Assembly (NCBI GenBank): GCA_018813295.1
Contig: JAHJBZ010000033.1
Span: 1 to 64,000, forward strand
Origin: Patescibacteria group bacterium
Lineage (GTDB): Bacteria > Patescibacteriota > Gracilibacteria > UM-FILTER-43-11
DNA: 64,000 bases
Direction: 5' to 3'
A program made the position numbers and the translations under genes. The notes under the pieces were generated by a model. It did not search any database. It worked only from the letters and a program-made list of their open reading frames with translations, and was not told the DNA's origin. Shown here in pieces: positions 25,138 to 33,243 of this stretch; the stretch's first letter is position 1; the number at the start of each line of letters is the position of its first letter.

Positions 25138-25539
25138 ATGAATAATCAGTACAAAAAGAATTTTTGGGATTGGCATGAGATTAAAAATGCCATACATCAT
25201 ACCAGCAAAAAACAAGTCTATTTTTATGAAAGGGAAATATGGTTTTGTTCTTTAGGGGTAAATGTTGGTCATGAGCAAGACGGAGGTAGTAAAACATTTA
25301 AAAGACCTGTTTTAGTATTAAAAAAATTTAATAAAGAAACATTTTGGGGTATTCCAATCACAAGTAAAAACAAAATAGACAAATATCATTTTCAATTCCA
25401 GTATAAAAACAGAAGATATTCTCTTATATTGTCTCAAGTTCGCCTCTTAGATTCAAAAAGGCTAATAAAAAAAATTAATTCACTTTCGAAGAAAGAATTT
25501 GATCAGATTAAAGAACAATTTGTAAAAATTCTTCAATAA
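25138..25539 (+). CDS. PemK/MazF-family toxin-like protein, no antitoxin visible
   Basis: A 133-residue protein of the PemK/MazF endoribonuclease fold. The core REIWFCSLGVNVGHEQDGG is followed by FKRPVLVLKKFN, FWGIPITSK and LSQVRLLDSKRL, matching the strand order and the conserved R-P-V-L-V element of the family. MazF toxins cut mRNA and are normally paired with an upstream antitoxin. None is found: the gene has its own promoter and stands alone between tilS (divergent) and purH (convergent). It may be a solitary toxin-like regulator or part of a split system. The downstream region folds into a strong hairpin. Confidence 0.8.
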   Translation: MNNQYKKNFWDWHEIKNAIHHTSKKQVYFYEREIWFCSLGVNVGHEQDGGSKTFKRPVLVLKKFNKETFWGIPITSKNKIDKYHFQFQYKNRRYSLILSQVRLLDSKRLIKKINSLSKKEFDQIKEQFVKILQ

Positions 25540-25571
25540 AAATGACCCCACTTTCCATGGAAGGGGGATCA
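25537..25571 (-). terminator. Intrinsic terminator after purH (hairpin plus T-run)
   Basis: On the minus strand TGATCCCCCTTCC pairs with GGAAAGTGGGGTCA and is followed by TTTTTATT. A second small hairpin, GGC-TTCG-GCC, lies just upstream (near 25577-25586). It lies between convergent purH and mazF. Confidence 0.72.
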
Positions 25572-25622
25572 TTGGAGGCCGAAGCCGATAGTGCCTGTAT
25601 TTTATCAAAGATTTTAAATAAA

Positions 25623-27146
25623 TCAATGCAAAAACGCCCTTGTACCTGTAAACACCATCGCAATTCCCGCATCATCAGCGGCTTTAATTACTTCTTCGTC
25701 TTTAATTGATCCTCCTGGTTGAATGATGGCGGTGATTTTATGCTCAGCGGCTTTTTCGACGCTATCCGGGAATGGGAAGAAAGCATCGCTGGCCATTACG
25801 GAGTCGTCTTCACGGTTCATTGCCTTTTTAATTGCAATTTCAACTGCGTCCACACGACTCATTTGTCCGGCACCGATTCCGACTGTCATTCCGTTTTTGG
25901 CTAGGACTATGGCGTTTGATTTAACGTGTTTTACAACGTGCCAAGCAAAAAGCAGATCTTTTAGTTCTTGATCGCTTGGTTTGCGTTTGGTGACTATTTT
26001 TAGATCATCTGCTGTAATTTGTTTGGTGTCGAGGTCTTGGATGAGCAGGCCATTACTCACTTTGCGATAAGTGCGAGCTGGTGGCTGGGGTTTAATTTCG
26101 CCTATTTTGAGCACTCGGAGATTTGGTTTTGTTGCAAAAGCTGTAAGTGCCTCTTCTTCAAAATCCGGAGCGATAATTACCTCGAAGAATTTACTGACAA
26201 TACTTTCGGCAATATCTTTTGTGCATGCTCTGTTAAAGGCAATAACTCCGCCGAATGCGGATTTTGGATCGCCCTGATATGCATTTATAAATGCCTCGTT
26301 TAAGTCTTTTGCAGTTGCGATGCCGCATGGATTTGCATGTTTGATAAATGCAACTGTTGGCTCTGCAAATTCGCGGACTAAGCTGAGGGCGCCATCGGCA
26401 TCCATGATGTTGTTGTAGGAAAGTTCTTTGCCCTGGAGCTGCTCGGCCTTATCCAGAGAAGCTTCTCCGTGACCATTTTTATCGCGATAGAATGAAGCTT
26501 TCTGGTGAGGATTCTCCCCATAACGCAAATCACCAAGTTTTTCGACTATTATATGTTCGGTTTTACCGCCTGTGAGGTAATTGGCAATAAGGCTATCATA
26601 ATGAGCAGTGGCTTCAAAAACTTTTTCGGCTAAACGTCGCCTGGTTTCCTCTTTTGTATTATCTCCATTTGATTCAATTTCTTTCCAGACTGATTCGTAA
26701 TCATCTGGATCTGTTATTACAGTTACATAACGGAAGTTTTTAGCAGCACTGCGGAGCATGCTTGGACCACCAATATCGATTTGTTCGATGGCTTCTGGGA
26801 GCGCCACATCCTTTTTCTTGATTGTTTCTTCAAATGGGTACAAGTTGACTACTACTAAATCTATTAGACCAATATCGTGCTCTTCAGCCGACTTCATGTG
26901 ATCGGGATTGTCGCGAAGTGCAAGGATTGCGCCGTGGATTTTTGGATGCAAAGTTTTAACTCTTCCATCCATCATCTCCGGATGGCCGGTGAATTTGCTA
27001 ACGTCGACGACATCAACTCCGTTATCCCGTAGTAATTTGGCGGTTCCGCCAGTTGATAGGATTTCAATACCTTTGTCGTATAGTTTTTTAGCGAATTCAA
27101 CGATTCCGTCTTTATTGGAAACCGAAATCAGGGCTCTTTTGATCAT
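25623..27146 (-). CDS. purH: Bifunctional AICAR transformylase/IMP cyclohydrolase PurH
   Basis: A 507-residue bifunctional enzyme of normal length. The N-terminal IMP cyclohydrolase domain (MGS-like fold) shows STGGTAKLL (31-39), GRVKTLHPKIHG and NLYPFEET. The C-terminal AICAR transformylase domain has the catalytic KHANPCG motif at 269-275. It performs the last two steps of IMP synthesis using 10-formyl-THF. No other purine gene is adjacent, so it stands as a single transcription unit with an extended -10 promoter and a terminator. Its presence suggests more complete purine synthesis than in many CPR genomes; the other genes must be elsewhere if so. Confidence 0.96.
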   Translation of the reverse strand: MIKRALISVSNKDGIVEFAKKLYDKGIEILSTGGTAKLLRDNGVDVVDVSKFTGHPEMMDGRVKTLHPKIHGAILALRDNPDHMKSAEEHDIGLIDLVVVNLYPFEETIKKKDVALPEAIEQIDIGGPSMLRSAAKNFRYVTVITDPDDYESVWKEIESNGDNTKEETRRRLAEKVFEATAHYDSLIANYLTGGKTEHIIVEKLGDLRYGENPHQKASFYRDKNGHGEASLDKAEQLQGKELSYNNIMDADGALSLVREFAEPTVAFIKHANPCGIATAKDLNEAFINAYQGDPKSAFGGVIAFNRACTKDIAESIVSKFFEVIIAPDFEEEALTAFATKPNLRVLKIGEIKPQPPARTYRKVSNGLLIQDLDTKQITADDLKIVTKRKPSDQELKDLLFAWHVVKHVKSNAIVLAKNGMTVGIGAGQMSRVDAVEIAIKKAMNREDDSVMASDAFFPFPDSVEKAAEHKITAIIQPGGSIKDEEVIKAADDAGIAMVFTGTRAFLH

Positions 27147-27169
27147 GATTGTGAGGTTATTGTGCGCAT

Positions 27170-27178
27170 ATTATATCA
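27170..27178 (-). promoter_or_regulatory. Extended -10 promoter element of purH
   Basis: TGATATAAT on the minus strand, 23 bp before the purH ATG. The expected -35 position falls in a palindrome and does not match. Confidence 0.5.
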
Positions 27179-27194
27179 TGAATTAAATACCCTG

Positions 27195-27226
27195 CCGAAG
27201 GCGAGATTGGCCAATCTCGCCTTCGG
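27195..27226. repeat. Perfect 32-bp REP-like palindrome upstream of purH
   Basis: Half-site CCGAAGGCGAGATTGG and its exact complement. It shares outer bases with the palindrome in the transposase gene at 16158 and overlaps the purH -35 region. Confidence 0.92.
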
Positions 27227-27280
27227 GGATTGTATTGAATAAATTGAGAATTTCTTTTAAACTACTTCTGCCCTAATTCA

Positions 27281-27314
27281 ACGAAATAACGAGATAACGA
27301 CACAACGAAACAAC
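27281..27314. repeat. Period-8 tandem repeat abutting the lepA start
   Basis: CGAAATAA, CGAGATAA, CGACACAA, CGAAACAA, then CATGG. The repeat runs directly into the lepA start codon and occupies the place of a ribosome binding site. Confidence 0.85.
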
Positions 27315-29123
27315 ATGGATAACATCCGCAACTTCTGCATCATAGCCCACATTGACCACGGAAAATCGACCCTTGCCGACAGGTTTTTGGAAATTACGAA
27401 TACCATTCAGAAGAGGGATATGAAACATGGGCAGATGCTGGATACTATGGAGTTGGAGCAGGAACGTGGAATTACGATAAAATTGCAGCCTGTGCGGATG
27501 GATTATAATGGATATATTCTTAATTTGATTGATACGCCTGGGCATGTGGATTTTACGTATGAGGTGAGTAGGTCGCTTGCCGCTTGTGAGGGTGCGATTT
27601 TGGTTGTGGATGCCACTCAGGGCATTCAGGCTCAGACTTTGGCGAACTTGTATATGGCGATGGAGCATGATCTTAAAATCATTCCGGTTATTAATAAGAT
27701 TGATATGCCGGCCGCTGATCCTGAAAAAGTTAAAGATGAAATTGAGAATATGTTGGCTATTGACCGAAATGAGGTTATTGAAGTAAGCGCAAAGACAGGT
27801 GAGAATGTGGAGTTTTTATTGGATGTAATAATTGACCAGGTACCTTCACCAATTAATGGTGGGCTACGTAAACAACTTGGTATTGAGTCGGATGAAGAGG
27901 CCAAAGCTCTTGTTTTTGATTCGGTTTATGACACTTATAGAGGAGTTGTTTCTTATGTGAGGATGGTGAGTGGAACATTTAAAAAGGGTGAGAAACTTAC
28001 ATTCTTAAATACTAAAACTGACATTGAGGTTTCGGATATTGGTTATTTTCGGCCATCTTATGAATCTCAAAAGGAATTGAAGCCTGGTGAAGTTGGTTTT
28101 ATCGTTACAGGGCTTAAATCTGTAAGTGAAGCACGTGTGGGTGACACGTTGTGGAGCGGAAAGGATGTAAAAAGTGCCAAAGCGCTTCCTGGTTATAAAA
28201 AAGTTGTACCAATGGTGTATGCGGGAATTTATTGTGTGGATGGGGATGACTATCCGCAACTTAGGGATTCGATGGAAAAGTTAAGCTTAAATGACGCAGC
28301 TCTTGCCTATGAACCCGATCAATCTCAGGCGCTTGGTTCTGGTTTTAGGTGTGGGTTTTTGGGGCTTCTTCATATGGATATTGTGCAGGAGAGATTGGAG
28401 CGTGAGTATGATATGGATATTATCACCACTGCACCATCCGTTTCCTACATTATTAAGATGAAAGATGGAAAGGAAATTACTATTTCATCTCCGGCTGAGC
28501 TGCCGGACAGGAGCTCCGTAGAATCAATTTCTGAACCATGGGTAAAGCTGGAGATTGTATGCCCAAAGGAAATGGTTGGTGATGTGATGAAAATAGTGCA
28601 GGATCGCCGTGGTTTTCATAAAAATATTACATATATGGATGCCGACCGCACCTTTATTCTCTTTGAAATGCCGCTTGCAACACTGATTATTGATTTTTAT
28701 GATGCATTGAAATCGATTAGCAGCGGTTATGCATCGATGAATTATTATTTTATGGAATACCGGGAAGATCAATTGATTAAATTGGATATTCTTGTTGCTG
28801 GTGAAATTATGGAGGGACTTAGTGTTATGTGTCATAAAACGGAAGCACAGAATTTGGGTGGCAAGCTTTGTAAAAAGTTGAAAGGTATTATTCCGAGAGC
28901 TAATTTTGCCATAGCCATTCAGGCAGCAATTGGAGGCAAAATTATTGCAAGGGAAACTATTTCGGCTTACAGAAAAGACGTAACCGCCGGCTTGTATGGC
29001 GGAGATGTCACCCGAAAAAACAAGCAGTTACAAAAACAGAAGAAGGGTAAAAAAAGGATGAAGCAAATGGGTAGTGTTTCTATTCCGCAAGATGCGTTTC
29101 AGGCAATCCTTAAAAAGGATTGA
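27315..29123 (+). CDS. lepA: Elongation factor 4 (LepA)
   Basis: A 602-residue translational GTPase of typical length. G1 HIDHGKST (13-20), G3 DTPGHVDF and G4 NKID are all intact. EF-G-like domains II and III and the LepA-specific C-terminal domain (AYRKDVTAGLYGGDVTRK..KQKKGKKRMKQMG) are present. It back-translocates stalled ribosomes and remodels initiation complexes. The only upstream leader is a period-8 repeat directly joined to the ATG, so translation must start without a Shine-Dalgarno sequence. It is followed by ribE. Confidence 0.97.
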   Translation: MDNIRNFCIIAHIDHGKSTLADRFLEITNTIQKRDMKHGQMLDTMELEQERGITIKLQPVRMDYNGYILNLIDTPGHVDFTYEVSRSLAACEGAILVVDATQGIQAQTLANLYMAMEHDLKIIPVINKIDMPAADPEKVKDEIENMLAIDRNEVIEVSAKTGENVEFLLDVIIDQVPSPINGGLRKQLGIESDEEAKALVFDSVYDTYRGVVSYVRMVSGTFKKGEKLTFLNTKTDIEVSDIGYFRPSYESQKELKPGEVGFIVTGLKSVSEARVGDTLWSGKDVKSAKALPGYKKVVPMVYAGIYCVDGDDYPQLRDSMEKLSLNDAALAYEPDQSQALGSGFRCGFLGLLHMDIVQERLEREYDMDIITTAPSVSYIIKMKDGKEITISSPAELPDRSSVESISEPWVKLEIVCPKEMVGDVMKIVQDRRGFHKNITYMDADRTFILFEMPLATLIIDFYDALKSISSGYASMNYYFMEYREDQLIKLDILVAGEIMEGLSVMCHKTEAQNLGGKLCKKLKGIIPRANFAIAIQAAIGGKIIARETISAYRKDVTAGLYGGDVTRKNKQLQKQKKGKKRMKQMGSVSIPQDAFQAILKKD

Positions 29124-29124
29124 T

Positions 29125-29207
29125 TTAAGATTAACCGATTAGCGATTAGTGATTTACGATTTCAATCTAAAATCTAAAATTGCTAATCTTAAATCGCTAA
29201 TCAAAAC
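29125..29207. repeat. GATTAGCGATTAG-type repeat hairpin
   Basis: GATTAGCGATTAGTGATTTACG on the left pairs with GCTAATCTTAAATCGCTAATC on the right, around AATCTAAAATCTAAAATTG. The same words recur at 42545-42584, next to a pilin gene that lacks a start codon. Confidence 0.75.
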
Positions 29208-29210
29208 AAG

Positions 29211-29786
29211 ATGTTTACAGGAATTATCGAAACCACCGGCAAAATTACGAATACCCAAAAGGACAAAATCATAATTGATGCTCCTAAAGTTATTGGTGAA
29301 CTGAAAATTGGGAGTAGTATTGCGGTTGATGGAGCGTGCTTAACTGTTGTGGAGACGTCTGACAAATCTTTTACAGCTGATGTGATGCCGGTTACTTTTG
29401 AAAAAACGGTTTTAGGTATTCGGGAAAAAGGAGATTTGGTAAATTTAGAACTTGCTATGAAACATACTGATCGTTTTGAGGGGCATGTTGTTAGTGGTCA
29501 TATTGAAGGTACTGCTGAATTAATTAAACAAAAAATTGTTGATAATGCCTACTATTTGACGTTTAGATTGCCAGAAGATTTGACCAGATATGTTGTAGCC
29601 CAAGGCTCCATTGCTATAAATGGGATAAGTTTGACGGTTATAGATATTGAAGATAGTGAATTTAGTGTCGGAATTATTCCTCACACTTGGGACAACACGA
29701 ATTTACATGAGTTAGAAGTTGGTGATAAAGTGAATATTGAAACTGATTTAATGGCGAAATATGCTGAGAAGCTAATGAGTAATTAG
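29211..29786 (+). CDS. ribE: Riboflavin synthase alpha chain
   Basis: A 191-residue riboflavin synthase with the standard two-barrel layout. The first barrel starts at MFTGIIETTG, the second at FEGHVVSGHIEGTAEL with GSIAINGISLTVIDIE. It dismutates two 6,7-dimethyl-8-ribityllumazine molecules to riboflavin. It is followed by ribH, forming the last two steps of riboflavin synthesis. ribD and ribBA are not in the window. A repeat hairpin separates each gene pair here. Confidence 0.96.
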   Translation: MFTGIIETTGKITNTQKDKIIIDAPKVIGELKIGSSIAVDGACLTVVETSDKSFTADVMPVTFEKTVLGIREKGDLVNLELAMKHTDRFEGHVVSGHIEGTAELIKQKIVDNAYYLTFRLPEDLTRYVVAQGSIAINGISLTVIDIEDSEFSVGIIPHTWDNTNLHELEVGDKVNIETDLMAKYAEKLMSN

Positions 29787-29814
29787 TTATTAGATTAACC
29801 TAAAAAATTATTCA

Positions 29815-29878
29815 TAGGATTCAGGAAACAGGATTCAGGATTCAGCTGTTTCCAGAGTCCTGAATCCTGAATCCTCTA
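29815..29878. repeat. GGATTCA word hairpin in the ribE-ribH gap
   Basis: AGGATTCAGGAAACAGGATTCAGG on the left, CCTGAATCCTGAATCCT on the right, with a CAGCTG/GTTTCC centre. Period 7 with a partner at 38243. Confidence 0.8.
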
Positions 29879-29880
29879 AT

Positions 29881-30351
29881 ATGAGTAAAATTAGCAATAA
29901 TATCACTGACAACAAGCTGTCTGCAAAACCCAATACAAAAATCGGAATAGTTAAAAGTGAATATAATTCAAAAATAACTGACACTTTATTCGACAGCTGC
30001 AAATCGGAGCTGGAAAAATCAGGTGTATCCGAAAAAAATATATTTGTGATGACTGTGCCTGGTGCCTATGAATTGCCATTTGGATGCCAAAAAATGATTA
30101 AATCAAACAAACCAGATGCTGTGATTGCACTTGGCGCTGTTATAAAAGGGCAGACTCCTCATTTCGATTATATTGCATCTAGTGCGGCAAACGGTATAAT
30201 GGATGTAAGTTTAAAAACAGGCACTCCTATTATTTTTGGAGTTTTAACCACCAATAATCTGGCTCAGGCTAAAGCTCGAATTAAGGGCGGAAGCCGTGGG
30301 GACAAAGGAGTTGAAGCTGCCCAGACAGCCATAAAAATACTTAATACTTAA
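29881..30351 (+). CDS. ribH: 6,7-dimethyl-8-ribityllumazine synthase
   Basis: A 156-residue lumazine synthase. Family signatures are KIGIVKSEYNSKIT, TVPGAYELPFGCQKM and GAVIKGQTPHFDYIASSAANGIM, with the catalytic histidine in TPHFD. It condenses 5-amino-6-ribitylamino-uracil with dihydroxybutanone phosphate and forms icosahedral or pentameric shells. The N-terminal 18 residues are a short extra tail. It lies downstream of ribE in one operon and upstream of a STAS protein. Confidence 0.96.
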   Translation: MSKISNNITDNKLSAKPNTKIGIVKSEYNSKITDTLFDSCKSELEKSGVSEKNIFVMTVPGAYELPFGCQKMIKSNKPDAVIALGAVIKGQTPHFDYIASSAANGIMDVSLKTGTPIIFGVLTTNNLAQAKARIKGGSRGDKGVEAAQTAIKILNT

Positions 30352-30367
30352 CACTTAAATAAAACAA

Positions 30368-30724
30368 ATGGCAGAAAAATTAGTTATTTCTATAGAAGCA
30401 CTTTCAGATCATCCTAATGTTCACGTTGTTGAGTTTGATGGAGATTTTGACGGGTATGCCAAAGAAAATGTTACAGATGTACAAAGTTTTGTAGACAGTG
30501 CTACAAATAACACCACATTGATTTTTGATTTCAGCAAGCTTAATTACCTAAATAGTTATGCAATTGGGCATTTAGTGGCATGGCATAATCATTTGAGCAA
30601 AATGGGCGGTAAAATTTTTATAGCAGGCACTAATAAAAATGTTGAAGATATTTTTGCAATACTAGGTATTGCTAAGCTGTTTAAGATTTTTCCTGATGTT
30701 AATTCTGTAATCGAAACACTATAG
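30368..30724 (+). CDS. STAS-domain anti-sigma factor antagonist-like protein
   Basis: A 118-residue STAS domain. It has a VVEFDGDFDGYAKENV first strand, LIFDFSKLNYLNSYAIG with the serine where SpoIIAA is phosphorylated, then KIFIAGTNKNVEDIFAILGI and a C-terminal helix. Antagonists of this class control sigma factors through partner switching with an anti-sigma kinase. No kinase or sigma factor gene is nearby. It follows ribH by 17 bp, so it may be cotranscribed with the riboflavin genes. Confidence 0.82.
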   Translation: MAEKLVISIEALSDHPNVHVVEFDGDFDGYAKENVTDVQSFVDSATNNTTLIFDFSKLNYLNSYAIGHLVAWHNHLSKMGGKIFIAGTNKNVEDIFAILGIAKLFKIFPDVNSVIETL

Positions 30725-30727
30725 TAT

Positions 30728-31435
30728 TTAGTATTTCTCGATTTTTTTCTGCCCTTCAACCAATTCTTCAAGGTTTTTAATCAAATTTACGAAAACTGCC
30801 TGCATAAATTCCTGAAGGCTCTCAAGTTCGAAAGTGACTTTTTGGCTTGTTAAGAAGTTGCGCAAAATAAAGGCAGAAAGCTGAGTGAGAACTGGTGAAA
30901 CTTCACGTACTAGCTGTCGGCTGGCTGGATCGTCTGAGCGTTTTTTAATTACTATGCTTTCTAGGCATTTATGTGGTTTTTTAGTGGCAACATCGTTGAT
31001 CAATTTAATCCAGCTATCAACTGCACTTTTTTGTTCGGACGAAAGTGACTGAAAATTACGATGCTCTTTTATGGCAAGAGATGCTTCTTGTGGGGTTTCT
31101 TGCCGTTCTGAAGATTCTAAAAGTCCTTTTATTTCCTTTGAGGCTTTTTGATCAATTAATGAAATAATCGCAATAATAAGTTCGGATGGAATGTCCTGTG
31201 CTACCGCGCGAGAAATAAGCAGAAAAAGATCCGTGCTATCAGCTTGATTTAAAAATTGCAAAATTATTTGAACAAGATTGTTGTCGTGAACTCTGGCTTT
31301 ACCTTCCTCCTGGTATAGCTGTTGGAGCGCTTGTTGGATCCTGCGCATTTCCTCACGAAATTGCTCATCGCTTTTTTCATCTTGCTCTCTGGCCGCCGGT
31401 CCTGTAAATAATTCAGCATCCCCTGTTTCAGTCAT
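30728..31435 (-). CDS. Hypothetical helical protein
   Basis: A 235-residue soluble, mostly helical protein. The N-terminal 60 residues are charged (REEMRRIQQALQQLYQEEGKA) and probably coiled coil; the rest has regularly spaced leucines and isoleucines. No known motif. It is convergent with the STAS gene and transcribed alone behind a short AT-rich repeat region. Confidence 0.62.
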   Translation of the reverse strand: MTETGDAELFTGPAAREQDEKSDEQFREEMRRIQQALQQLYQEEGKARVHDNNLVQIILQFLNQADSTDLFLLISRAVAQDIPSELIIAIISLIDQKASKEIKGLLESSERQETPQEASLAIKEHRNFQSLSSEQKSAVDSWIKLINDVATKKPHKCLESIVIKKRSDDPASRQLVREVSPVLTQLSAFILRNFLTSQKVTFELESLQEFMQAVFVNLIKNLEELVEGQKKIEKY

Positions 31436-31440
31436 ATTTT

Positions 31441-31542
31441 ATTAAAAAATTACAAAAATTTAAAATTACAAAATTATTTAATAATGTAACGAAACTATTT
31501 TAAACTAATTTTGTAATTTTGTAATCTTGAATTTTGTAATAA
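31441..31542. repeat. AATTACAAAA / TTTTGTAATT inverted word repeat
   Basis: AAATTACAAAAATTTAAAATTACAAAA on one side is mirrored by TTTTGTAATTTTGTAATCTTG on the other. It separates rpmA from the 30728-31435 gene. The same word set occurs at 62028-62130. Confidence 0.7.
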
Positions 31543-31569
31543 AAAACCACACGACAAGCGTATGGTTTT
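31541..31569 (-). terminator. Intrinsic terminator after rpmA
   Basis: On the minus strand AAAACCATACG, a short loop and CGTGTGGTTTTTT form an eight-plus base-pair stem with a T-run, 24 bp after the rpmA stop. It is one of the few conventional terminators in the window. Confidence 0.85.
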
Positions 31570-31592
31570 GAAAAATCTAAAAAAATATTGAA

Positions 31593-31871
31593 TTAGGCCG
31601 GAACGATATGAACAAGTTTATTGCGAAAAATACGGCCATCGAACTTTTTTTGACGTTTTTCGGTAAATTTAACAACGCCTTTTTTTAAAGCAAATAAGGT
31701 GAAGTCTTTACCGGTACCAACATTATCACCTGCAAAAAATTTATTACCTTTTTGGCGGACTAAAATGTTGCCAGCTAAAACTTGTTGGCCAGCATAAAGC
31801 TTTACGCCTAAGCGCTTTGCTTTTGAATCCCGACCATTTTTACTGGAACCACCAGCTTTTTTATGTGACAT
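31593..31871 (-). CDS. rpmA: 50S ribosomal protein L27
   Basis: A 92-residue L27 with the diagnostic N-terminus [41 protein letters not shown], and a normal length. L27 reaches toward the peptidyl transferase centre of the ribosome. No cleavable extension (as in Firmicutes) is present. It has its own promoter and terminator; L21 is not adjacent. Confidence 0.96.
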   Translation of the reverse strand: MSHKKAGGSSKNGRDSKAKRLGVKLYAGQQVLAGNILVRQKGNKFFAGDNVGTGKDFTLFALKKGVVKFTEKRQKKFDGRIFRNKLVHIVPA

Positions 31872-31897
31872 ATCTACTTTTTCTTAAGTGCGGGGAG

Positions 31898-31926
31898 ATT
31901 TTATCTGAATTAATCGAATTTGGCAA
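31898..31926 (-). promoter_or_regulatory. Promoter of rpmA
   Basis: TTGCCA and TAAAAT on the minus strand with a 17-bp spacer, 26 bp upstream of the rpmA ATG. Confidence 0.7.
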
Positions 31927-31934
31927 GAAGTTTT

Positions 31935-33104
31935 TCAATATGAACTTTCCCAGAAAATACTATCTGAGTACTTAGTGCCATAACGCTCCTTTGAGTATGA
32001 GCGTAGTATAAATCTGAATTCACCTCCTTCATACTCAGCTTCAATCGGAATTAACATTTCATTTGCAAGATTGCCGTCGTCATCAGTTTTTAGAATATCG
32101 AATAGTGTGCGTTTTCCATTTACATATAATTGGACTAAATAAGCTCTCGAGTTATCGCTTTTATCCGGCCATGAAACTTTGTAGTAATCTTTTGTGGACT
32201 CCACAAGTTCTATTTCAAATAAATCAAAATCGGGATTGTTGTGAAAAGCGAGACGTGTTTGTACCGGAGTTATTTCAAACTCAGTCCAGGGTGCTACATT
32301 GCCATCATAATCCCTCGCGGAGAGATAGAAGTAGTATTTTTGGTCATTAGCCAAAGTTTCTACGGTATGTGTATTTTCTGCTGTATATTCTAAATTTGGC
32401 ATTTGTCTCCAATGGTAATCATCCGGATCTATTTGATATTTACTTCGACTTATTAAAAAGATCCATTTATCCTCCTCTTCCGGCGCATCCCAATAAAAAT
32501 ACACCTCGTTGTTTTCCGCTTTGTAGTGAACATTTGTAATAGGGGTATCAATTGGACTTTCGGCTTCACCGGACAAATATGTAGCTGAGTTGATGGTGCA
32601 CTGCCCTCTGTTGCTTGGCAGGTAAAGGGTTGCACCTGTTAGACTGTTAGTCTCGGTGTATATATAAGCGATATCACCAACAAAGTATTTAAGATTTTTA
32701 CATCCGCTTTCATAATCTATTTTGTAGGTTATTCCATCCCATTCTATTTCAGCAAGGTGGTCAGCGATTAAAAATGTCGGGCTTTTAATGCGTTTGGTAA
32801 TAACAATATCATCAGAATAAGTCCCGGTATTATAGACCTTACAAATTTCATTGGCAGCAACTTTTAATTGCGTGATTTCTTCACCACTCCAAATTAAATC
32901 GACAGGGAATTCTGTATCCATAGAACTACATAAGCGGTTATGCTGAATAAGAAGCTGTTCACCGCTATTGCGCTCTACGATTAAATCGTGAGTTTCGGTG
33001 TCAAATTTAATAACACGTGCTTTTTCGGTGAAATCAGCAAAGGAGAGTGTAGCTAAAGCTAGTGAAAAAAGAATTGCTATTAAAAAAAGATTTATTTTCT
33101 TCAT
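31935..33104 (-). CDS. Secreted four-cysteine protein with FN3 domain, third paralog
   Basis: A 389-residue protein from the ATG at 33104 (MKKINLFLIAILFSLALATLSFA, a good signal peptide); an upstream in-frame ATG at 33155 would put 17 repeat-derived residues in front. It shares the four-cysteine N-domain (RLCSSM, NEICKV, SGCKNL, GQCTIN), a fibronectin type III domain (VYFYWDAPEEEDKWIFLISRSKY, YYFYLSARDYDGN) and the C-terminal beta domain with the proteins at 21636 and 22901. It is unlinked to them by about 9 kb. Exported protein of unknown role. Confidence 0.76.
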   Translation of the reverse strand: MKKINLFLIAILFSLALATLSFADFTEKARVIKFDTETHDLIVERNSGEQLLIQHNRLCSSMDTEFPVDLIWSGEEITQLKVAANEICKVYNTGTYSDDIVITKRIKSPTFLIADHLAEIEWDGITYKIDYESGCKNLKYFVGDIAYIYTETNSLTGATLYLPSNRGQCTINSATYLSGEAESPIDTPITNVHYKAENNEVYFYWDAPEEEDKWIFLISRSKYQIDPDDYHWRQMPNLEYTAENTHTVETLANDQKYYFYLSARDYDGNVAPWTEFEITPVQTRLAFHNNPDFDLFEIELVESTKDYYKVSWPDKSDNSRAYLVQLYVNGKRTLFDILKTDDDGNLANEMLIPIEAEYEGGEFRFILRSYSKERYGTKYSDSIFWESSY

Positions 33105-33120
33105 GATATTAATGTTAATA

Positions 33121-33142
33121 AAACGACGAAACAACGATACAA
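33121..33142. repeat. Period-8 repeat fragment
   Basis: CGACGAAACAACGATACAAC, two to three units of the CGANACAA family. Confidence 0.6.
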
Positions 33143-33182
33143 CTTTATTTTTCATTTTTCAATTTTCATTTTTCAATAAATT

Positions 33183-33219
33183 GACAGCCGTCGACTCCCG
33201 CTCAGCGGGGCTCCGTCGG
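33183..33219. repeat. REP-like palindrome, partial composite element
   Basis: On the minus strand CCGACGGAGCCCCGC, TGA, then GCGGGAGTCGACGGCTGTC. Nearly identical to the first part of the 63723 element. Confidence 0.85.
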
Positions 33220-33243
33220 AAAGAAGAATTAAGCAGTGGCTTC

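Noticed and set aside
25541-25612. RNA antitoxin of a type III toxin system next to the MazF-like gene
   Set aside because: On the opposite strand the hairpin has a T-run and acts as a good purH terminator; no tandem antitoxin repeats are seen.
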